Positions 17,316 to 26,818 of a stretch of DNA of 64,000 nt are shown piece by piece. The DNA comes from an uncultured Eubacteriales bacterium (GTDB lineage Bacteria; Bacillota; Clostridia; Christensenellales; Aristaeellaceae). The position numbers were made by a program, and so were the translations under genes. The notes under the pieces were generated by a model. That model was not told the DNA's origin, ran no database searches, and was given only the letters and a program-made list of their open reading frames with translations. Each line of letters opens with the position of its first letter. Positions within the stretch are counted from its first letter, which is position 1. Location: positions 62,001-126,000 of the forward strand of contig ONRC01000002.1 in the NCBI GenBank assembly GCA_900320085.1, given 5' to 3'.

Positions 17316-17849
17316 TCAATAGTTTTCCGCCTTGACCTGGAAATAGGCCTGGGGATGGGCGCAGACGGGGCAAACTTCGGGGGCCTGCTTGCCCACGACG
17401 ATGTGGCCGCAGTTGCTGCACTGCCAGATCATGTCGCCGTCCTTGGAGAAGACCAGGCCGCCTTCCACGTTGGCCAGCAGCTTGCGGTAGCGTTCTTCAT
17501 GCTCTTTCTCAATCGCGCCGACGCCCTCAAACAGCTTGGCGATGTCCTCAAAGCCTTCTTCCCGGGCTTCCTTGGCGAAGGTGGCGTACATGTCGGTCCA
17601 CTCATAGTTTTCGCCCTCGGCGGCGGCCAGCAGGTTTTCGGCGGTGGTGCCGATGCCGCCCAGGAGCTTGAACCAGATTTTGGCGTGCTCTTTTTCGTTG
17701 TCGGCGGTTTCGGTGAAAATATTTGCGATCTGGACGAAGCCTTCCTTCTTGGCCTTGGAAGCGAAATAGGTGTACTTGTTGCGGGCCTGGCTTTCGCCGG
17801 CAAACGCGGTGCGCAGGTTTTGTTCGGTCTTGCTGCCTTTCAGTTCCAT
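17316..17849 (-). CDS. rbr: Rubrerythrin
   Basis: A 177-residue non-haem di-iron peroxide reductase protecting anaerobes from oxidative stress. The ferritin-like domain shows [41 protein letters not shown] and [12 protein letters not shown], giving the ExxH and Glu ligands of the diiron site. The C-terminal rubredoxin-like FeS4 module has CSNCG and [12 protein letters not shown]. The ATG at 17849 is chosen because AGGAGG lies 9 bases before it; the in-frame ATG at 17858 directly abuts the ribosome site. The gene is monocistronic. No clear promoter or PerR-like box could be assigned in the 86-base gap upstream. Confidence 0.96.
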   Translation of the reverse strand: MELKGSKTEQNLRTAFAGESQARNKYTYFASKAKKEGFVQIANIFTETADNEKEHAKIWFKLLGGIGTTAENLLAAAEGENYEWTDMYATFAKEAREEGFEDIAKLFEGVGAIEKEHEERYRKLLANVEGGLVFSKDGDMIWQCSNCGHIVVGKQAPEVCPVCAHPQAYFQVKAENY

Positions 17850-17935
17850 GGGAATCATCCTCCTTTATGATTTGTACCTGTTATTCTTTCCTTCACGGGG
17901 TGCTTTTATTATTCGCGGCCCTGGCACAAAATCCT

Positions 17936-18376
17936 CTATTTTTCCAGCGCCTTTGCCATATAGTTTTCATCCTGTTCATATTCATAGCCGAAATGCCGGT
18001 AAAACAACCGGGACGCTTCGTAGCCCGGTCCGCCCAGATGAATGAGAATCCGCTTTTTTCCGATGCTTCGCAGGTAATCTTCCGCGGTCAAATACAGCTT
18101 TGTCCCGATTCCCTGCCGCTTCATGGACGCTTTCACGTAGAACCGGTGCAGCCGCACATCGTCTGTGCCGGGGATGGCGCTGTATCCAATCGACCCGATG
18201 ACCCGGTCATCCTCTGAAACGGCCAGCCAGAACATATCGCCCTTGTCCAGATAATTCTTTCGGATATCCAGCAAATCCGCGTTCAGCCCCGGCACCCGGC
18301 CCAGCGCGTCCTTGGCCTCCAGGATCATGAAGATCATGTCATCGCGGTACTTGGCTTCATAAGGGATGATGCGCAA
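17936..18376 (-). CDS. GNAT family N-acetyltransferase
   Basis: A 146-residue acetyltransferase. The acetyl-CoA binding motif A is seen as LHRFYVKASMKRQGIGTKLY (RQGIGT forms the pyrophosphate loop), and motif B as ASRLFYRHFGYEYE. The acceptor cannot be predicted. I choose a TTG start at 18376 because GGAGG lies 8 bases upstream; a longer in-frame reading to 18496 would translate the heptamer repeat next to it and is rejected. It is transcribed away from the ABC exporter gene; the family C repeat occupies the region between. Confidence 0.82.
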   Translation of the reverse strand: MRIIPYEAKYRDDMIFMILEAKDALGRVPGLNADLLDIRKNYLDKGDMFWLAVSEDDRVIGSIGYSAIPGTDDVRLHRFYVKASMKRQGIGTKLYLTAEDYLRSIGKKRILIHLGGPGYEASRLFYRHFGYEYEQDENYMAKALEK

Positions 18377-18408
18377 GCAAATCACCTCCGGCAAAAAGAA
18401 AGAATACG

Positions 18409-18516
18409 AGAGAACAGAGTACAGAGTACAGATTATTTTGCGGGAATATATGGCAGCTAAAGTTCTTGATGGACTATATAAATCTGAACTCTGCACTCTG
18501 TACTCTGAACTCTCTT
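18409..18516. repeat. Heptamer inverted repeat, family C, copy 2
   Basis: The left arm has AACAGAGTACAGAGTACAGA (18412-18431). The right arm (18475-18514) has four units GAACTCT, GCACTCT, GTACTCT, GAACTCT, one more than the left, so the arms differ in copy number. The loop is about 35-40 bases. A T-run follows on the plus strand. This is the only copy lying between divergent genes rather than after a stop codon. Confidence 0.87.
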
Positions 18517-18591
18517 TTTTTCTCTTTCTTCCTGATTCTACAAAGGAACCGCTTTCCTGTCAACCTAATCCTTTCTTTTCGCCGCTTTCTG

Positions 18592-18623
18592 TTCATAGTT
18601 TCTTTACATTTCTTTGCTATAAT
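18592..18623 (+). promoter_or_regulatory. Extended -10 promoter of the ABC exporter gene
   Basis: TGC precedes a perfect TATAAT (18618-18623). The -35 is weak (TTCATA at 18592-18597), as is common with extended -10 promoters. Confidence 0.65.
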
Positions 18624-18664
18624 ACACCGTCATCCTGTAACGGTACAGGGAAAGGAGCAAGATC

Positions 18665-21328
18665 ATGCTGGTTTTAAAAGGCATTGAGAAGGATTATCAG
18701 GCGGGCGATACGAAGGTGGAGGCCCTGCGGGGTATCGACCTGCAATTCCGGGAAAAGGAATTCGCCGCCATTCTGGGCCCCTCGGGCTGCGGCAAAACGA
18801 CTTTATTGAACATTATCGGCGGGCTGGACCAGTACAGCCGGGGCGACCTGATCATCAACGGCCGCTCCACCAAGCAATTCAAGGACAGCGATTGGGACAC
18901 CTACCGCAATCATTCCATCGGCTTCGTGTTCCAGAGCTACAACCTGATTCCCCATCAGACGGTGCTGTCCAACGTGGAACTGGCCCTGACCCTCTCCGGT
19001 GTCAGCCGGGAGGAGCGCCGCCGCCGCGCCATCGAGGCGCTGGAAAAGGTGGGGCTGAAAGACCAGATCAAAAAGAAGCCCAACCAGATGAGCGGCGGCC
19101 AGATGCAGCGCGTGGCCATCGCCCGGGCGCTGGTGAACGACCCGGATATTTTATTGGCCGACGAGCCCACCGGCGCGCTGGACAGCGAAACCAGCGTGCA
19201 GGTGATGGAGATCTTAAAGGAAATCTCCAAAGACAAGCTGGTCATCATGGTCACCCATAACCCCGAACTGGCCGACACCTACGCCAGCCGCATCATCCGC
19301 CTGCTGGACGGCAAAGTGGTCAGCGATTCCCAGCCCTGCGCCGACACGGAAGAAAAAACGGGAGAAACGGCCCGGCAGAAAAAGCCCTCCATGAGCTTCG
19401 CCACCGCCCTGTCCCTGTCCCTCAACAACCTGATGACCAAGAAGGGCCGCACCATCCTGACCGCCTTCGCGGGCTCCATCGGCATCATCGGCATCGCGCT
19501 GATCCTGTCCCTGTCCGCCGGCGTGGACATGTTCATCGAGCGGGTGGAGCGGGACACCCTGTCCTCCTACCCCCTGGAAATCGACGAGCGCACCATCGAC
19601 ATGACCGACATGATGACCGGCATGATGGACATTTCCTCCGACAGCCGGGAGCATGAGGAGGGCAAGGTTTATTCCGGCAGCCGCATGACCAAGCTGATGA
19701 GCGGCTGGATGAGCGGCGTGACGGAAAACAACCTGACCAGCTTCAAGAAATACCTGGACAGCCGGGCGGACGAGGTGAACACCCTGGTCAGCGGTATCCA
19801 ATACGAATACAGCACCCCCCTGACCCTCTACCGCGTCACCGACGACGGCCAGACCATCCAGGTCAACCCCTCCACCACGCTGGAATCCACCGGCATGATG
19901 AGCATGATGAGCATGATGGGCGGCGGGGCCAGCGGCATCCAGGAAACCATGATGAACGCCACCATGACGCGGATGAACGCCTTCCAGCCGCTGCTTGACA
20001 ACGACGAGCTGCTCAAAGCCCAGTATCAGGTGCTGGCGGGCCGCATGCCGGAAAAGCTGGACGAAGTGGTGATCATCGTCAACTCCCGGGACGAGCTGAG
20101 CGACTATGTGCTCTATACCCTGGGCCTCAAGGATCAGGGCGAATTAAAGGGGATGTTTGAGGCGCTCATGAACGGCGAAGCCATCGAGAGCGAGGACCTG
20201 GAATTCACCTACGACGAGCTGATGAACCTGCGCTTCCGCCTGCTGCTGAACACGGACTATTACAGCAAGGAAGGCTCCGCCTGGCGAAGCCGCAAGCGGA
20301 ACGACGATTACATGAAGCAGGTGATCGACAATTCCCTGGAAATCAAGGTGGTAGGCATTTTGAAGCCCGCCGACGGCGCGGTAGCCACCACGGTCAACGT
20401 GGGCGTGGGCTACCGGGTGGAATTGATGGAATACCTGCTGGATCAGGTGAAGAACAGCGAGATCGTGCAGGAGCAATTGGCGCATCCCGAGATCGACGTG
20501 TTCACCGGCCAGCCCTTTGAGACCGACCAGACCGACATGTTCGCCGCCCTGGACAGCATGAGCGTCAGCGAATTCTTTGAAAAGTATGCCGGGATGATGG
20601 GTCTGAACGCGGAAATCCAGAAGCGGGTGGAGCAGATCCCCTCCTTCGCCCTGAACATGGTCAGCAAGGAGGACATCAAGTCCGTCCTGCGCATGGCGAT
20701 GCCGGAAGACCTGAACAACACCCTGCAAAAGAACCTGACCACCCTGGGTGTCAGCGACGTGGACTCCCCCAGCGCGATCTTCCTTTATCCCAAAAACTTT
20801 GAATCCAAGGCCAAGCTGACCGAAATCATCAATGCCTACAACGCCGCCGCGGAGGAAAAGGACGTGATCCGCTACACCGACTATGTGGGCCTGCTCATGT
20901 CCTCCATCACCACCATCATCAACGCCATCAGCTACGTGCTGATCGCATTCGTGGCCATTTCCCTGGTGGTGTCCTCCATCATGATCGGCATCATCACCTA
21001 CATCAGCGTGCTGGAACGCACCAAGGAAATCGGCATCCTGCGGGCCATCGGCGCCAGCAAGCGGGACATTTCCCGGGTGTTCAACGCAGAAACGCTCATT
21101 GTCGGCTTTGTCGCCGGGTTCATCGGCATCGCCGTCACCCTGCTGCTGGTGCTGCTGATCAACTTCATCATCTATTCCCTCACCGATATTCCCAACCTGG
21201 CCAACCTGCCGCCCGTGGCAGGCGCGATCCTGGTGGTCATCTCCATGGTGCTCACCTTCATCGCCGGCCTCATTCCTTCCCGCATGGCCGCCAAGAAAGA
21301 CCCCGTGGTCGCCCTGCGGACGGAGTGA
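18665..21328 (+). CDS. MacB-like ABC exporter, ATPase fused to FtsX-type permease
   Basis: An 887-residue single-chain exporter. Residues 1-225 are a LolD/MacB-type ATPase with Walker A GPSGCGKTTLLN, FVFQSYNLIPHQTVLSN, signature MSGGQMQRVAIARAL and LADEPTGALDSET. A first membrane segment lies near residues 265-285, followed by a periplasm-like extracellular domain of about 450 residues rich in Met near 405-425 (three MMSM/MSM repeats), and three more membrane segments from about 745 to the end, including the FtsX motif ERTKEIGILRAIGASKRDI. Firmicute relatives are linked to antimicrobial peptide export or envelope stress, but no two-component system is adjacent. AAAGGAG precedes the ATG by 7 bases. 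It is monocistronic with a strong terminator. Confidence 0.92.
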   Translation: MLVLKGIEKDYQAGDTKVEALRGIDLQFREKEFAAILGPSGCGKTTLLNIIGGLDQYSRGDLIINGRSTKQFKDSDWDTYRNHSIGFVFQSYNLIPHQTVLSNVELALTLSGVSREERRRRAIEALEKVGLKDQIKKKPNQMSGGQMQRVAIARALVNDPDILLADEPTGALDSETSVQVMEILKEISKDKLVIMVTHNPELADTYASRIIRLLDGKVVSDSQPCADTEEKTGETARQKKPSMSFATALSLSLNNLMTKKGRTILTAFAGSIGIIGIALILSLSAGVDMFIERVERDTLSSYPLEIDERTIDMTDMMTGMMDISSDSREHEEGKVYSGSRMTKLMSGWMSGVTENNLTSFKKYLDSRADEVNTLVSGIQYEYSTPLTLYRVTDDGQTIQVNPSTTLESTGMMSMMSMMGGGASGIQETMMNATMTRMNAFQPLLDNDELLKAQYQVLAGRMPEKLDEVVIIVNSRDELSDYVLYTLGLKDQGELKGMFEALMNGEAIESEDLEFTYDELMNLRFRLLLNTDYYSKEGSAWRSRKRNDDYMKQVIDNSLEIKVVGILKPADGAVATTVNVGVGYRVELMEYLLDQVKNSEIVQEQLAHPEIDVFTGQPFETDQTDMFAALDSMSVSEFFEKYAGMMGLNAEIQKRVEQIPSFALNMVSKEDIKSVLRMAMPEDLNNTLQKNLTTLGVSDVDSPSAIFLYPKNFESKAKLTEIINAYNAAAEEKDVIRYTDYVGLLMSSITTIINAISYVLIAFVAISLVVSSIMIGIITYISVLERTKEIGILRAIGASKRDISRVFNAETLIVGFVAGFIGIAVTLLLVLLINFIIYSLTDIPNLANLPPVAGAILVVISMVLTFIAGLIPSRMAAKKDPVVALRTE

Positions 21329-21365
21329 GGATATCCACGGTCGTATCCGTTTCAGAGCAAATAGC

Positions 21366-21408
21366 AAAGGAACCGCTGAGGCGCGTAACCTCAGCGGTTC
21401 CTTTTTAT
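21366..21408 (+). terminator. Terminator after the ABC exporter gene
   Basis: A perfect 16-base-pair stem (21366-21381 with 21389-21404, core GGAACCGCTGAGG) with a 7-base loop and a TTTTT tail. It may also serve the minus-strand Sel1 gene that ends at 21446. Confidence 0.93.
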
Positions 21409-21445
21409 ACTGGCATCTTAACGCTTCGCAGAGACAGCGCAAAGA

Positions 21446-24052
21446 TTATTTCCACTGTTCGTTCAGGGTGGTCAGGCGCGCCTGCGCTTCGGGGACGCCC
21501 GCGGCGATGGCTTTCCGGTACCACGCGGCGGCGAGGGCAGGGTCAGCATTCACGCCGATGCCGTCCCGGTAGGCGTCACCCACCAGGAGCATGGAAGGCG
21601 CGTGGCCCGCGTCCGCAGCCTTTCTGTACCAGGCAACGGACTGCGCTTCATCGCGGATTTCCTCAAAGTAGTCATACAGACTGCCCAGGCGCTTCATGGA
21701 CTCCACGTCCTTAAGCGCCGCGGCCTGTTCATAATAGGAGATGGCTTTCTGCAAATCCAGCATCCCATAGCCTTCGTAGCTGTACAGGTCGCCCAGGCGC
21801 TGGATAGCGTTCACCTGGCCCTTGCCCGCCGCCTGTTCGTAATACGCGACGGCCCGTGTCAGATCCACCATGCCATAGTGATCATAGCTGCACAGGTCGC
21901 CCGCGCGCTTTGCCGCATCGGCGCTGCCTGCTTCCGCCGCCTCGCCATAGCACCGCAGCGCTTCGGCAGTATCCTGCGTCACGCTGTCGCCGTACTGGTA
22001 CACCGTGCCCAGCTTCATCCAGGCATCCGCGTCGCCCATTTCCGCCGCTTTCCGATACCAGCCAATGGCGGCCTCCACGTCGCGGATGGCGGGGCAGCTC
22101 CACAGCAGGTCGGCCAGGCGCTTGACGGCGCTCAGATCATCCAACCGCGCGGCGCGCTCGTAATACGCCGCGGCTTTTTTCAGGTTCAGGATGCCGCCGT
22201 CCACGCCGCTGTACAAATCGCCCAGGCGGCGCATGGCTTTCAGGTCGCCGCAGTTTTCCACGGCCTGTTCGTAATACTGCACGGCTTTGGCCGTATCCTG
22301 CCATTCACTGTCCGGGTCGCTGTACAGGTCGCCCAGACGAACGGCGGCGGATTCGATCCCCTGGTGCAGCGCGACGGTCAGGAAGTTCTTCGCCCACTCG
22401 TCGTTCTTTTTGCCATAGGCTTCGTCCAGGTACATTTCTCCCAGCAGGCTGATGGCGTCGATGCTGCCCATGCCTGCGGCGGTCTGCAAATTCTTTTCCG
22501 CGGCGTCCACGTCCTGGATGCCAAAGTCCTTGCCCAGCAAAAGATTTCCCAGCCGCTCATAAGCTTCCATACTGCCCGCGTCGGCGGCTTTTTGCAGCGC
22601 GTCGGCGGCTTTCGCATACTCGCCCAGGTTGGTATACACCCGGCCCAGGCCGGTATATGCCTCAGAGACGCCCGCTTCCGCCGCCTGCTCGTAATACGCC
22701 TGGGCGGTGTTCAGGTTCGCGCTCTCGCCAATCCCGTTTTCATAGCCGTATCCCGCTTTGTAGCTGGCTGCCGCGTGGCCCAGCGCCGCCGCCTGGCAAT
22801 AGTTTTCCAGGGCGTTGCGGTCGTCCTGCCGGACCCCCTGGCCCGCTTCGTCCATCAGGCCCAGCCGGTAATACGCTTCGGCCACGCCACCCTCCGCCGC
22901 CTGACGGTAAAGACTGAGGGCCTTCATGAAGTCGGAATTGGTTCCCCGGCCCGTCTCATAGAAAACCGCCAGATTGTAGGCCGCCCAGGCAACCCCGGCA
23001 TCCGCCGCCTGTTCATAGCAGGCAAACGCCTGCTGGTCATCCTGTGCCGTCCCCTTTCCGTTGGCGTAAGCCAAGCCCAGCTTCGCCATGGCTTCGGCAT
23101 TCCCCAGCTGTGCGGCAATGCGGTAATTCCGGAACGCTTCGCTGTCGCTCTGCTCCACTTCCCAGCCTGTTTCATAGTACAAGCCGAGGGTGTAATACGC
23201 CGAGTCCACAGCTTTTTCAGCCGCCTGACGGTAGTATTCCAAAGCCTTTTCGTCGTCCTGCGGCACCGTTTTGCCAATGCTGTAATAATGCCCCGCCTTT
23301 ACGCTGGCTTGCCCGTGACCCAAGGCCGCGGCCCGCTCAAAGTACCGGAGCGCTTCGCTGTCGCTTTGCTCCGCGAGGCCGCCCTGCTCATACGCCAGGC
23401 CCACCTGATACAGCGCATCCGGGCAGTCCGCTTCGGCGGCTTTCCGGTACGCCTCCAGGGCTTTTTTCTCGTCCTTTTCCGCGTAATACCGGGCAGCGTT
23501 GGCATAGGCCCAGGTATAGCCCGCTTCGGCGGCTTTCTCGTAATACGCCAGCGCCTTTGCGTCATCCTGGGGAACCGATACGCCGTTCTGGTAATAGTGG
23601 GCGATCATCCAGCAGGCATCGGCGTTGCCGTTCTCGGCGGAGGCCAGATAGCATTCCGCCGCCCGGTCCAGGTTCACCTTTTCTCCGCCCAATCCCTTGG
23701 AGAAATATTCGCCCCAAACGAACAGCGCGCCGCCGTGCCCTCCTTCCGCCGCATAGCGGATGGCAGGCAGCGCTTCCGCATACCGCCCCTGGTCATACAA
23801 TTTCCTGCCCGCCTCGTACGCGGACACGAGCCTGGGCTTGCCGCAGTTGGTGCAGAACTTGGTCTCATTCACATGGCCGCATCCGTGGCACTGCCAAGCG
23901 CCGCGGGCAAACCCGCACTCACCGCAGTAATTGCCTTCATTTTCCGTCCAGCAGTTCAGGCACTGCCAGCCTTCCTCCGCCAGCGTCAATACCGGGCAGG
24001 CAAGGGCCAGCGCGCACACGAGGCAAATCAGCGCAGTCCAGTTTCTTTTCAT
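21446..24052 (-). CDS. Secreted zinc-ribbon and Sel1-repeat protein
   Basis: An 868-residue protein. A signal peptide (residues 1-25, cleavage near LTLAEE) is followed by two zinc-ribbon-like units, CLNC...CGECG and CHGCGHVNETKFCTNCGKP (about 29-71). The rest is roughly 21-22 Sel1-like repeats of about 36 residues (pattern A..YY..AA..G...A...LG..Y..G), a solenoid for protein-protein contact. Putting zinc ribbons on the exported side of a signal peptide is odd, since such ribbons are usually cytosolic. It is the last gene of the darA-holB-ricT-deacetylase unit, 34 bases after the deacetylase gene. No catalytic motif is visible. Binding partners are unknown. Confidence 0.88.
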   Translation of the reverse strand: MKRNWTALICLVCALALACPVLTLAEEGWQCLNCWTENEGNYCGECGFARGAWQCHGCGHVNETKFCTNCGKPRLVSAYEAGRKLYDQGRYAEALPAIRYAAEGGHGGALFVWGEYFSKGLGGEKVNLDRAAECYLASAENGNADACWMIAHYYQNGVSVPQDDAKALAYYEKAAEAGYTWAYANAARYYAEKDEKKALEAYRKAAEADCPDALYQVGLAYEQGGLAEQSDSEALRYFERAAALGHGQASVKAGHYYSIGKTVPQDDEKALEYYRQAAEKAVDSAYYTLGLYYETGWEVEQSDSEAFRNYRIAAQLGNAEAMAKLGLAYANGKGTAQDDQQAFACYEQAADAGVAWAAYNLAVFYETGRGTNSDFMKALSLYRQAAEGGVAEAYYRLGLMDEAGQGVRQDDRNALENYCQAAALGHAAASYKAGYGYENGIGESANLNTAQAYYEQAAEAGVSEAYTGLGRVYTNLGEYAKAADALQKAADAGSMEAYERLGNLLLGKDFGIQDVDAAEKNLQTAAGMGSIDAISLLGEMYLDEAYGKKNDEWAKNFLTVALHQGIESAAVRLGDLYSDPDSEWQDTAKAVQYYEQAVENCGDLKAMRRLGDLYSGVDGGILNLKKAAAYYERAARLDDLSAVKRLADLLWSCPAIRDVEAAIGWYRKAAEMGDADAWMKLGTVYQYGDSVTQDTAEALRCYGEAAEAGSADAAKRAGDLCSYDHYGMVDLTRAVAYYEQAAGKGQVNAIQRLGDLYSYEGYGMLDLQKAISYYEQAAALKDVESMKRLGSLYDYFEEIRDEAQSVAWYRKAADAGHAPSMLLVGDAYRDGIGVNADPALAAAWYRKAIAAGVPEAQARLTTLNEQWK

Positions 24053-24086
24053 TCTCCGTTATCCTTCTTTCCGCGGGAGGCGCGCC

Positions 24087-25796
24087 TCACTGCCAGTCAA
24101 TATGCTCCAGGAAATCGTTCTTCTGCTCGTCGGGTCCGACAGCGGTAAAGTACAGGCCAAAGCGGGAATTATCGTATTCCTTGTCCGATTTCTGAATGCT
24201 GAAATACGCTTGCTGGGTGCGATGTTTATCATAGGCTTCCTTGGTGAGAAACAGCGGGGTAATCACCCCGGTTTCATCCAGGGGCCGGTTCCAATCCATC
24301 ACGACCACATTTTCCTTGTAGCAATGGATATACAGCTTTTTCACCTGCCAGGTGCCATACAGCTGAACGGATTCCGGGTCGTAATTGGGGTCAGCCGCCA
24401 GGGCAACGCCCGCCGCCGTCATGCTGACCGTGGCTTTGTGCTGGCCATGGCCGTATTCGCCATTAAAATCCTGGGTGACGATCACCTCGGGCTTGTATTG
24501 CCGGAAGGCCCGCACCAGCAACTTCTGCGGTTCATACTTTTCCCACCGGGACGCCGCCTGGGTTTCGCTCATGCTCATTTCGTCCGGCAGGCCCAGCACA
24601 ATGGGGTATCCTCTCAGGCCCGCCGTCCACAGTCCGTCCAGCGCCTCCCGCATCCGCATCCGTTCACCCTCGGCGGTATAGAGCACGTTCACCTTGGCCC
24701 CGCGCGCCGCGTAGTCCGCCAGCGTGCCGCCCAGAAACAAAAGCTCATCGTCCTGGTGGGTGCTGACCAGCAGCAGGTCGAGCTTGTCCGGGCTCTCCTG
24801 CCAGGTCTGCACCGCGTGGCGCGGATAATCGTCGGCGTACACCCGCACGGTGGACAGGCTCACATCCTGCCCCGCAGGCGTGATCACGGCGCGGCACGTA
24901 TCGGGCGTAAGGGAAATCCAGTCATTATAAAACACATGGGTGTGTTCCTGAGAAGAAAGCAGCTGACCCGCCGCGTCAAACAGCTCCGCCGTGAAGGAAT
25001 CCGGCCGGACGTTCCACTCTATCGTCAGCAGCACAGCCTGTGCCGCCGGGGGAATGTCCACCGTCACGCTGCCCCGGGCGACAGTGCTCAGCTTCGTGTC
25101 CCGCAGGTTGTCCGGCAGGCCGCACTGGGCGGTCACATTTTTGGGCTCGCTGTTCTCCCCGAAAATATACACGGGCGACCGGAACAGCACCATTCGCTTC
25201 CCGTCGGCGCTGCCCTGAATGGTCAGGGTTTTTCTGCCGCCCTTCCACTTGGTCAGGTTCAGCGCTTTTTTCAGCTTTGCGGGGCTGATGGTATCGGTGG
25301 GCTTATCCAGCGCCAGGAGCGAGGTGGACTCCACTTCATAAGTGCGCTCGTCCCACAGGTACAGGTACACCGTGTCCAGCTTATCCGGCGCGTGGATGGA
25401 GCCGGCCAGTTCCAGATGGGTTTCCTTTCGGAAGGGAACGGCATCCACGAGGGCCGCATTTTCGTCGATGGCTTCCCCGATCTCCCCGGTACCGGGCGCA
25501 GCGCTGAGCTTCACTTTTTCATGCAGCACATACCCGCGCTGTTCCTCAGCCTCCACCAGATAATACTTTCCGGTATCCCCCACCACGGTCAGCGTCTCCC
25601 CCTCTGACAAGGTCATCAGCTTGTCCGACGAGGTTTTGGGCTGGCTGTACACCGGCGCGCTTCGCTCTCCCCTGGCGGGTGAGCACAGGGTATCAAAGGC
25701 GCGGGGCACTGGCACCTCCTCCGCCAGCGCCGCAGACACTCCCAGCAGTACAGCCAGGCAGGAAATCATCCGCAAAATCAATTTGATGCTTTTCAT
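24087..25796 (-). CDS. Secreted PIG-L family deacetylase with SH3-like domain
   Basis: A 569-residue exported protein. The signal peptide (1-25) ends in ALAEE. An SH3-like cell-wall-binding module lies at about 40-95 (GETLTVVGDTGKYYLVEA). A beta-rich region runs to about 335, and the PIG-L/LmbE deacetylase domain from about 340 begins with STHQDDELLFLGG. Families of this type normally read HPDDE; here Pro is replaced by Gln while the zinc-binding His and the Asp-Asp are kept. TQDFNGEYGHGQHKAT supplies the downstream His ligands. The likely substrate is an N-acetylglucosamine-containing glycan or glycolipid. The start overlaps the ricT stop by 4 bases (ATGA). Confidence 0.9.
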   Translation of the reverse strand: MKSIKLILRMISCLAVLLGVSAALAEEVPVPRAFDTLCSPARGERSAPVYSQPKTSSDKLMTLSEGETLTVVGDTGKYYLVEAEEQRGYVLHEKVKLSAAPGTGEIGEAIDENAALVDAVPFRKETHLELAGSIHAPDKLDTVYLYLWDERTYEVESTSLLALDKPTDTISPAKLKKALNLTKWKGGRKTLTIQGSADGKRMVLFRSPVYIFGENSEPKNVTAQCGLPDNLRDTKLSTVARGSVTVDIPPAAQAVLLTIEWNVRPDSFTAELFDAAGQLLSSQEHTHVFYNDWISLTPDTCRAVITPAGQDVSLSTVRVYADDYPRHAVQTWQESPDKLDLLLVSTHQDDELLFLGGTLADYAARGAKVNVLYTAEGERMRMREALDGLWTAGLRGYPIVLGLPDEMSMSETQAASRWEKYEPQKLLVRAFRQYKPEVIVTQDFNGEYGHGQHKATVSMTAAGVALAADPNYDPESVQLYGTWQVKKLYIHCYKENVVVMDWNRPLDETGVITPLFLTKEAYDKHRTQQAYFSIQKSDKEYDNSRFGLYFTAVGPDEQKNDFLEHIDWQ

Positions 25797-26818
25797 TGTT
25801 TTTCCGTATTATCCTGTTCATCGGCGTCTGAAACAGCGTCGGCCATTTCTTCCTCCGCGCTGTCTTCTTCGGCAAACTCTTCGATTTCGGCCAGCGCCTC
25901 ATCAGGGGTCAGGCCTTCTTCGCCCGCGTACTCTTCCACAGACGCTTCGTCAGGCGTATTCGTGTCATCGTCGTTCTCTTCGTTCCGCTGTTTTTTGGCT
26001 GGCCGGGCGGACTGCACGCGCTGCACCTGCTCCAGGGGATAATCCTTCTGCTCCGCGCTGTCGCCCTTGGGGATGCGCACGCGAACCGTTTCCTTGAGGA
26101 TGTTCAGGTCCACCACTGTGCCGTTTCCGTCGGGCGTCACGACCTCGCGGCCCACCCGGGGCATCCGCTTGCGGGTGGCTTCGTAGTGGTCCTCCTCATA
26201 TTTGAGGCAGCACATCAGCCGCCCACAGATGCCGGAAATCTTGGTGGGGTTTAAGGACAGGTTCTGTTCCTTGGCCATCTTGATGGACACGGGCTGGAAA
26301 TCGCCCAAAAACTGAGCGCAGCAAACGGGCCTGCCGCACATGCCCAGGCCGCCCATCATCTTGGCTTCGTCCCGCACGCCGATCTGGCGCAGCTCGATGC
26401 GGGTGTGGAACGCCGCGGCCAGATCCTTGACCAGGGCGCGGAAATCCACCCGCTTGTCGGACGTAAAATAAAACAGAATTTTGCTGTTGTCAAAGGTGTA
26501 TTCGCAGCCCACCAGCTTCATCTGCAATTTATGCTCCTGCACCTTTTTCTGGCACAGGGCCAGGGCGTCCTTTTCCCGGGCGCGGTTTTCCGCGTCATGC
26601 TGGGCGTCGTCCGCCGTAGCGATGCGGATGACCTTTTTGAGCGGCGGGGTGATCAGCTCGTCGCTGACCTCCTTCACGCCCGTCACCACCTCGCCGTATT
26701 CGATGCCGCGCACCGTTTCCACGATCACCGCGTCGCCCGCCGTGGGCCAGAACACGCCGGGATCAAAATAATAGAGCTTGCCCGCGTTCTTGAACCGAAC
26801 GCCGATCACACTTGCCAT
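25793..26818 (-). CDS. ricT: PSP1-domain protein RicT (YaaT)
   Basis: 341 residues. The PSP1 domain covers about residues 1-250 and holds the cysteine-rich motif MCGRPVCCAQFL and CGRLMCCLKYE, typical of RicT. In Bacillus subtilis RicT joins RicF (YlbF) and RicA (YmcA) in a Fe-S complex that promotes mRNA maturation by RNase Y; a YlbF family gene is in this window at 51.3 kb. The C-terminal 100 residues are acidic and probably disordered. The start MASVIG at 26818 has GGAGG 10 bases upstream and overlaps the holB end by 13 bases. darA-holB-ricT order is common in Firmicutes. Confidence 0.94.
   Translation of the reverse strand: MASVIGVRFKNAGKLYYFDPGVFWPTAGDAVIVETVRGIEYGEVVTGVKEVSDELITPPLKKVIRIATADDAQHDAENRAREKDALALCQKKVQEHKLQMKLVGCEYTFDNSKILFYFTSDKRVDFRALVKDLAAAFHTRIELRQIGVRDEAKMMGGLGMCGRPVCCAQFLGDFQPVSIKMAKEQNLSLNPTKISGICGRLMCCLKYEEDHYEATRKRMPRVGREVVTPDGNGTVVDLNILKETVRVRIPKGDSAEQKDYPLEQVQRVQSARPAKKQRNEENDDDTNTPDEASVEEYAGEEGLTPDEALAEIEEFAEEDSAEEEMADAVSDADEQDNTEKQ

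Noticed and set aside
18377-18496. N-terminal extension of the GNAT protein
   Set aside because: It would translate the family C repeat; a ribosome site supports the TTG at 18376.
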